From the NCBI GenBank assembly GCA_003952965.2, contig CM025850.1, positions 8,234,125 through 8,298,124 of the forward strand: DNA of 64,000 nt, read 5' to 3'. The translations under genes and the position numbers were made by a program. The stretch's first letter is position 1; every line of letters starts with the position of its first letter. This DNA is from Morella rubra (Eukaryota > Streptophyta > Magnoliopsida > Fagales > Myricaceae). Below are positions 59,980-64,000 of this stretch, one piece after another. The notes beneath the pieces are model-generated. The model was not told the origin of the DNA. It saw only the letters and a program-made list of their open reading frames with translations, and searched no databases.

Positions 59980-62900
59980 GTGGTGTGCCTCATTTTCATG
60001 TTTTCTCTTACCATCGTGCTTTTTGAGGTCCAGAGTAGGGAGAAAATCATTTTTTTTTCTAAGGGGGAAAAAATCATATTTTTCTCCTCACTGTTCTATA
60101 GTCATTTGACATAACAAACATTCGTCTGTTTCCAAGAAGCATGTTTTGCAAGAAAAATGAACAAAAAAAATTATTGAAGAACCATCTGTTATCTCACTTT
60201 TTCTCTTAAGCCATTTTTTATTGTGCAAAAATAACACCCACTCACTGCAGCTACCAAGTGATTGAGGTTGTGTCTGAGGGTGTGTATGTGCAGATGTGAG
60301 TGGGTGCGTGTGACTGTGGGTGTGTTTTATCCAGTTTTTATGCATATTTATGTGAAATTTGCTTTGGCATTAAAGTACGGGACTTCTCCATTTTAAGAAT
60401 CTGAAATCCCTTTGATTTAATTTTAATTCTTCGTTGTATGTAGAGGGGACTTTAACTTGAGCAATTTTGAAGATGGAGTTCTATCATCTGCTTTTATGGT
60501 TGGACTTCTTGTGGCTTCCCCCATATTTGCGTCACTAGCAAAGAGGTACTGACCAACTTGCATTGCATAGGTTACTCACCTATCTCATTATGATTTTCCA
60601 AAAGTGGCAAATAGTTTGAAGACTGAGTCTCAATATGTTAGCAGTATTCAGTAATCGTTGAAAGTATGTACCTCTTTTCTTCTTTCCCTGTTTTTTTAAA
60701 TGAAATATACGGATAATTGGAAAGTGATGAAGTTGCAGCTAAAACAATTATGGTAGTTTGATGATGATGACAATGGTCAGAGGTACGGACCAAGAATCTG
60801 AGGCTTACTGTGACTAAGCAACTAGCTATCCTAAGTAACTACTAATTGTGTAATCATATGTTTGAAAACCTAAATATTGGGTTGAAACAAGCCTAATCTC
60901 CAAAAAATATTGACAAGACAGATGAAAAGTAACACATCCAGCCCCTTACCACTGACCAAATGAGTGTATAAGAGTTAAAGTCCCAGTGTTCTCTCTATCA
61001 CAGTCACTCTCAATGCGACTCAACTGTTGTGTGTTTGTGATATTCCTTCTCTCTAGCTTTTTCATTTTATTAGAAGAGCCTTATAGACAACCATAAGAAT
61101 ACAAATTTATTACCATGGGAAATTGTCATCTTCATATTAAATCAATTGCTAATCATTTGGTGAAGGTGAAATGGATTTGAGCCTTGAAAATTGATGTTTT
61201 CTTTTGGGTAACTTAAAATGGCAAGAAGAGTATAACAGAAGTTCCTGTCTATTGTTTCATGCATCTGAATCCTTGAGGTTGACAAGTCTGATTTTTAATG
61301 GAGGCAGAATTCTTTCAACCTTGGTGTAGACTAACTTTTTAATGCTGTGCATTTTGCTTCGTAATGTCAATGAATTTGGCATGAAAGAGAGGAATCTTTT
61401 TATTGTTTGGCCTTAACCCTTGTACTAATGCCAAAAGAATAATTACTGCTTGCTCTCAGTTACTTTATTTATATAAGTGTCCTGAATTATGGTGATTTTG
61501 CAGTGTAAATCCATTCAGACTTATTGGAGTGGGACTTTCAGTTTGGACATTAGCCGTAGTTGGTTGCAGTTTTTCATTTGATTTCTGGTCCATTACAATC
61601 TGTCGCATGTAAGTGGCTTTACTTATATACTTTCTAAGTCACATGTGTGCTTGTACGCACGCACACATGAACTCATCTTATAACTTTTCCTTGTAGGGCT
61701 TTTGTGTACTTAAGTTATATGAGATCTTTTTTTTTTTTGTTTCAACGTAGGTTGGTCGGTGTGGGTGAGGCTTCATTTATAAGTCTAGCAGCACCATTCA
61801 TCGATGATAATGCCCCAGCTGCTCAGGTCTCTTTTCTTCATCTCCCCCCCCTCTCTCTTCTTCCCCAAGACAACCATGGGTAGCATTGTGTGATCTGTGC
61901 CGTGTACTTTAGTAACCTGCAGAAAAATAACCTAAGGTCTCATTTAGATTTGAGGATTTAAAATCAAGAGATTTCGCAAACAATAACTAGTATAAATTGC
62001 TTGACATGAATTTTAACAACATTTGCTGGATTTGAGCTTTGGGGATTTTCCTCCAACAAAATCACTTGTGTTATGAATTTGTAGTGAATTTTATACCTTA
62101 CAATCTCAAATCCGCATGTTGATCAACCCATCTGTAAATTCCTTGGAAGGAATTCAACCTTTCCATATGTTATTAAGCCATTTAAAGGAAAGTAGAAAAC
62201 TTATATTCAAATTCGTTTCTACACATGCCCTATGAAAAAACAGAAGAAAAGCTAACCCATTTGAAACTAAAAGGACTTGTACAATATGGAGAGAGAATAA
62301 GATAATGACCATTGATGCTACCCAGGCATACAAAAGTTATGTTGGTTTTATGAAATCTCATATGAAGGGCCAAACCCATTATATATGCAAAAAGAATGAA
62401 GCCCGAAAACTTACTTACTTTTTTCACTTCTAATCAAAGATAACTTTTATGGAGAGAAAGAAAATTGGTCTGTTGCCAAATTATGTTGTGTTATAGTTAA
62501 AGGATGGAAGGGTGCCAATATACCAAATATCCTCATAGCATTTTGAATCAGGGTCAATGGACTGGGCTTAGCTGGTTATAAATTAAGCTCTATCCAAATT
62601 TAATTTTAGGCCAAGAAAATTGCTGTACTCAGCTGACCCCAAGCTAAGTTACAAGCCAACCTAGAAGCTAAGTTACAAGCCAACCTAGAGTTTGAGGCCT
62701 TCTCTGTTGTTCTGTTCTATTGTTGAGTTCCTCGGGAACGTAGCGCCAGTGGGTCTTATTCTTCTCTTACTTTCCTGTGCTAGGCAAAACGTCTTATTAC
62801 TTCTATATAATTTTTATGTTTCTTTTAGGCTCATTTCACTTAACATGCTATCTTTCCCCGCTGCTTTCAATTTTATGTAATTGTCTGTGTTTTTTCCTAC

Positions 62901-63463
62901 TTTTAGATATGAATCTTCTATTTGATATGATGCTCATTCTGAATATAACCTTTGTTTTCTGCTTGAAAGCTCTTTCTTATAACCTGTTTTTGTATCAGAA
63001 AACCATCTGGCTTGCAATATTTTACATGTGTATACCAACTGGATTTGCACTTGGCTATGTGTATGGTGGATTGGTACGTCTTATTTATTCTATTTTTTTT
63101 ATGTTTGAGGTCCATATTGTTACATGAATTCCTGTTTAATATGCAGTCGTAAGGTTTTAAGAATTTGGTATTTGTGACCATTTTCCAGCTGCAACTATAA
63201 TTTATACTTCTGATCTCTGTTTCTCACTTGGGCTGAATGTATACATTATTTGTTTTCAATATGGAGGTTGGAGATTATGCCAGTTGGCGTCTGGCATTTG
63301 GGATAGAGGCAATTTTAATGCTTCCCTTTGCTATTCTAGGCTTTGTGATGAAGCCTCTTCAATTGAAAGGTGCATGTTTCTTGTGTTTTTACTTGTAATC
63401 CTCTATCATTTCTTGATGGTTCTAAACTTCTGCTGGATACAGGTTTTGGTCCAGCTGAATCAA
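58571..63463 (+). CDS. spinster-like (SPNS) major-facilitator transporter, truncated by an inverted duplication
   Basis: MFS membrane protein of the spinster family (sphingolipid/lysolipid transport in animals; plant role poorly known). Exons: 58571-58689, 59689-59820, 60444-60545, 61504-61608, 61751-61826, 62999-63073, 63267-63369 and a cut exon 8 from 63443. All joins are GT-AG and in phase. Visible family features: cytosolic Pro/Ser-rich N-terminus, first span LLVIFCVINLLNYLDRG, GDFNLSNFEDGVLSSAFMVG, SLAKSVNPFRLIGVGLSVWT, the MLVGVGEASFISLAAPFI signature, IFYMCIPTGFALGYVYGG and DYASWRLAFGIEAILMLPFA. After GFGPAES the sequence turns into the reverse complement of the same gene. The frame then runs 28 unrelated codons to a stop at 63547-63549. 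More than half of the ~12 expected membrane spans are absent from this copy. Confidence 0.92.
59939..59980 (+). repeat. poly-T/poly-G homopolymer junction in spinster intron 2
   Basis: About 18 T are followed immediately by about 22 G. Such a junction is rarely stable or accurately sequenced. Intronic. Confidence 0.8.
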
Positions 63464-64000
63464 GTATTCTTCATCGTGCTAAAATCATAATATACAGTAC
63501 CTTGAACTTCCAAGACAGCTGTCTCCACATCTGCTGGTGCATTCTTTGATTCAGCTGGACCAAAACCTGTATCCAGCAGAAGTTTAGAACCATCAAGAAA
63601 TGATAGAGGATTACAAGTAAAAACACAAGAAACATGCACCTTTCAATTGAAGAGGCTTCATCACAAAGCCTAGAATAGCAAAGGGAAGCATTAAAATTGC
63701 CTCTATCCCAAATGCCAGACGCCAACTGGCATAATCTCCAACCTCCATATTGAAAACAAATAATGTATACATTCAGCCCAAGTGAGAAACAGAGATCAGA
63801 AGTATAAATTATAGTTGCAGCTGGAAAATGGTCACAAATACCAAATTCTTAAAACCTTACGACTGCATATTAAACAGGAATTCATGTAACAATATGGACC
63901 TCAAACATAAAAAAAATAGAATAAATAAGACGTACCAATCCACCATACACATAGCCAAGTGCAAATCCAGTTGGTATACACATGTAAAATATTGCAAGCC
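63009..64000. repeat. large inverted duplication (palindrome) in the spinster-like gene
   Basis: The left arm 63009-63463 and the right arm 63546-64000 are reverse complements with constant coordinate sum 127009. By eye I saw no mismatch over 455 bases, including an 8-base T run. The unpaired centre, 63464-63545 (82 bases), belongs to the right copy: read on the minus strand it continues exon 8 and enters intron 8. The right arm reaches the window edge, so its full length is unknown. Confidence 0.95.
63501..64000 (-). CDS. second, inverted copy of the spinster-like gene (partial)
   Basis: On the minus strand: the end of exon 6 (64000-63936, continuing off the window), exon 7 (63742-63640) and a complete exon 8 (63566-63501). 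Exon 8 reads GFGPAESKNAPADVETAVLE then VQ, followed by a GT donor (GTACTG). Unlike the left copy, exon 8 is intact and intron 8 begins normally, so this may be the functional locus in the opposite orientation. Whether exons 1-5 are also duplicated cannot be seen. Confidence 0.88.

Noticed and set aside
59852..60114. Two overlapping plus-strand frames containing poly-Phe/poly-Gly
   Set aside because: Artefacts of the T/G homopolymer in an intron.
63284..63725. Two identical MASGIWDRGNF frames on opposite strands
   Set aside because: Out-of-frame readings of exon 7 in both arms of the inverted duplication, not a gene pair.

Overview
The window is nuclear DNA from a flowering plant, most likely a eudicot. 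It holds interrupted genes with GT-AG (and some GC-AG) introns, long AT-rich spacers, many miniature transposons and plant-only families: a QUASIMODO2-like methyltransferase, a plastid triose-phosphate translocator, GH1 beta-glucosidase and pentatricopeptide-repeat (PPR) proteins. I rebuilt the gene models by hand from splice sites, reading-frame phase and remembered family sequence. No alignment or search was run.

Layout, left to right. 1-3392 (-): 5' half of a secreted GH1 beta-glucosidase. About 6459-7940: element with long inverted ends and an 87-codon ORF. 8884-12448 (+): CobW/ZNG1-type GTPase whose sixth exon is frameshifted twice. 15750-16658 (+): KTI12/DRL1, intronless coding region. 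18816-25530 (+): QUA2-like Golgi methyltransferase. 27071-28257: a palindromic foldback element, then a 183-bp triplicated repeat that touches tRNA-Ala(UGC) at 28258-28330 (-). 31023-34202 (+): 14-3-3 protein. 36218-36691 (+): unknown small membrane protein with an upstream ORF. 36925-38096: Pack-MULE-like element carrying a decayed PPR fragment. 38658-40940 (-): EAF7/MRGBP (CT20) subunit of NuA4-type acetyltransferase. 43700-48729 (+): plastid triose-phosphate/phosphate translocator. 50375-55542 (-): mitochondrial-type PPR protein. 58571 onward (+): spinster-like transporter, cut by an inverted duplication whose second copy runs off the right edge.

These are independent housekeeping genes, not a pathway cluster. 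Gene order is informative. From memory, BGLU40, a CobW protein, a 14-3-3 protein, the CT20 protein and this PPR protein lie close together on Arabidopsis chromosome 1 (about At1g26460-At1g26560). DRL1 and QUL1 are neighbours in another part of that chromosome (At1g13870/At1g13860). The window may therefore keep an older, less fractionated arrangement.

The most unusual structures are the apparently perfect inverted duplication at the right end, the PPR-carrying element with 9-bp flanking repeats, the inverted-repeat element with a telo-box and small ORF, and several gene lesions (two frameshifts and one lost splice donor). The lesions could be true pseudogenization or consensus error. I found no new enzymatic or defence system that I could support.
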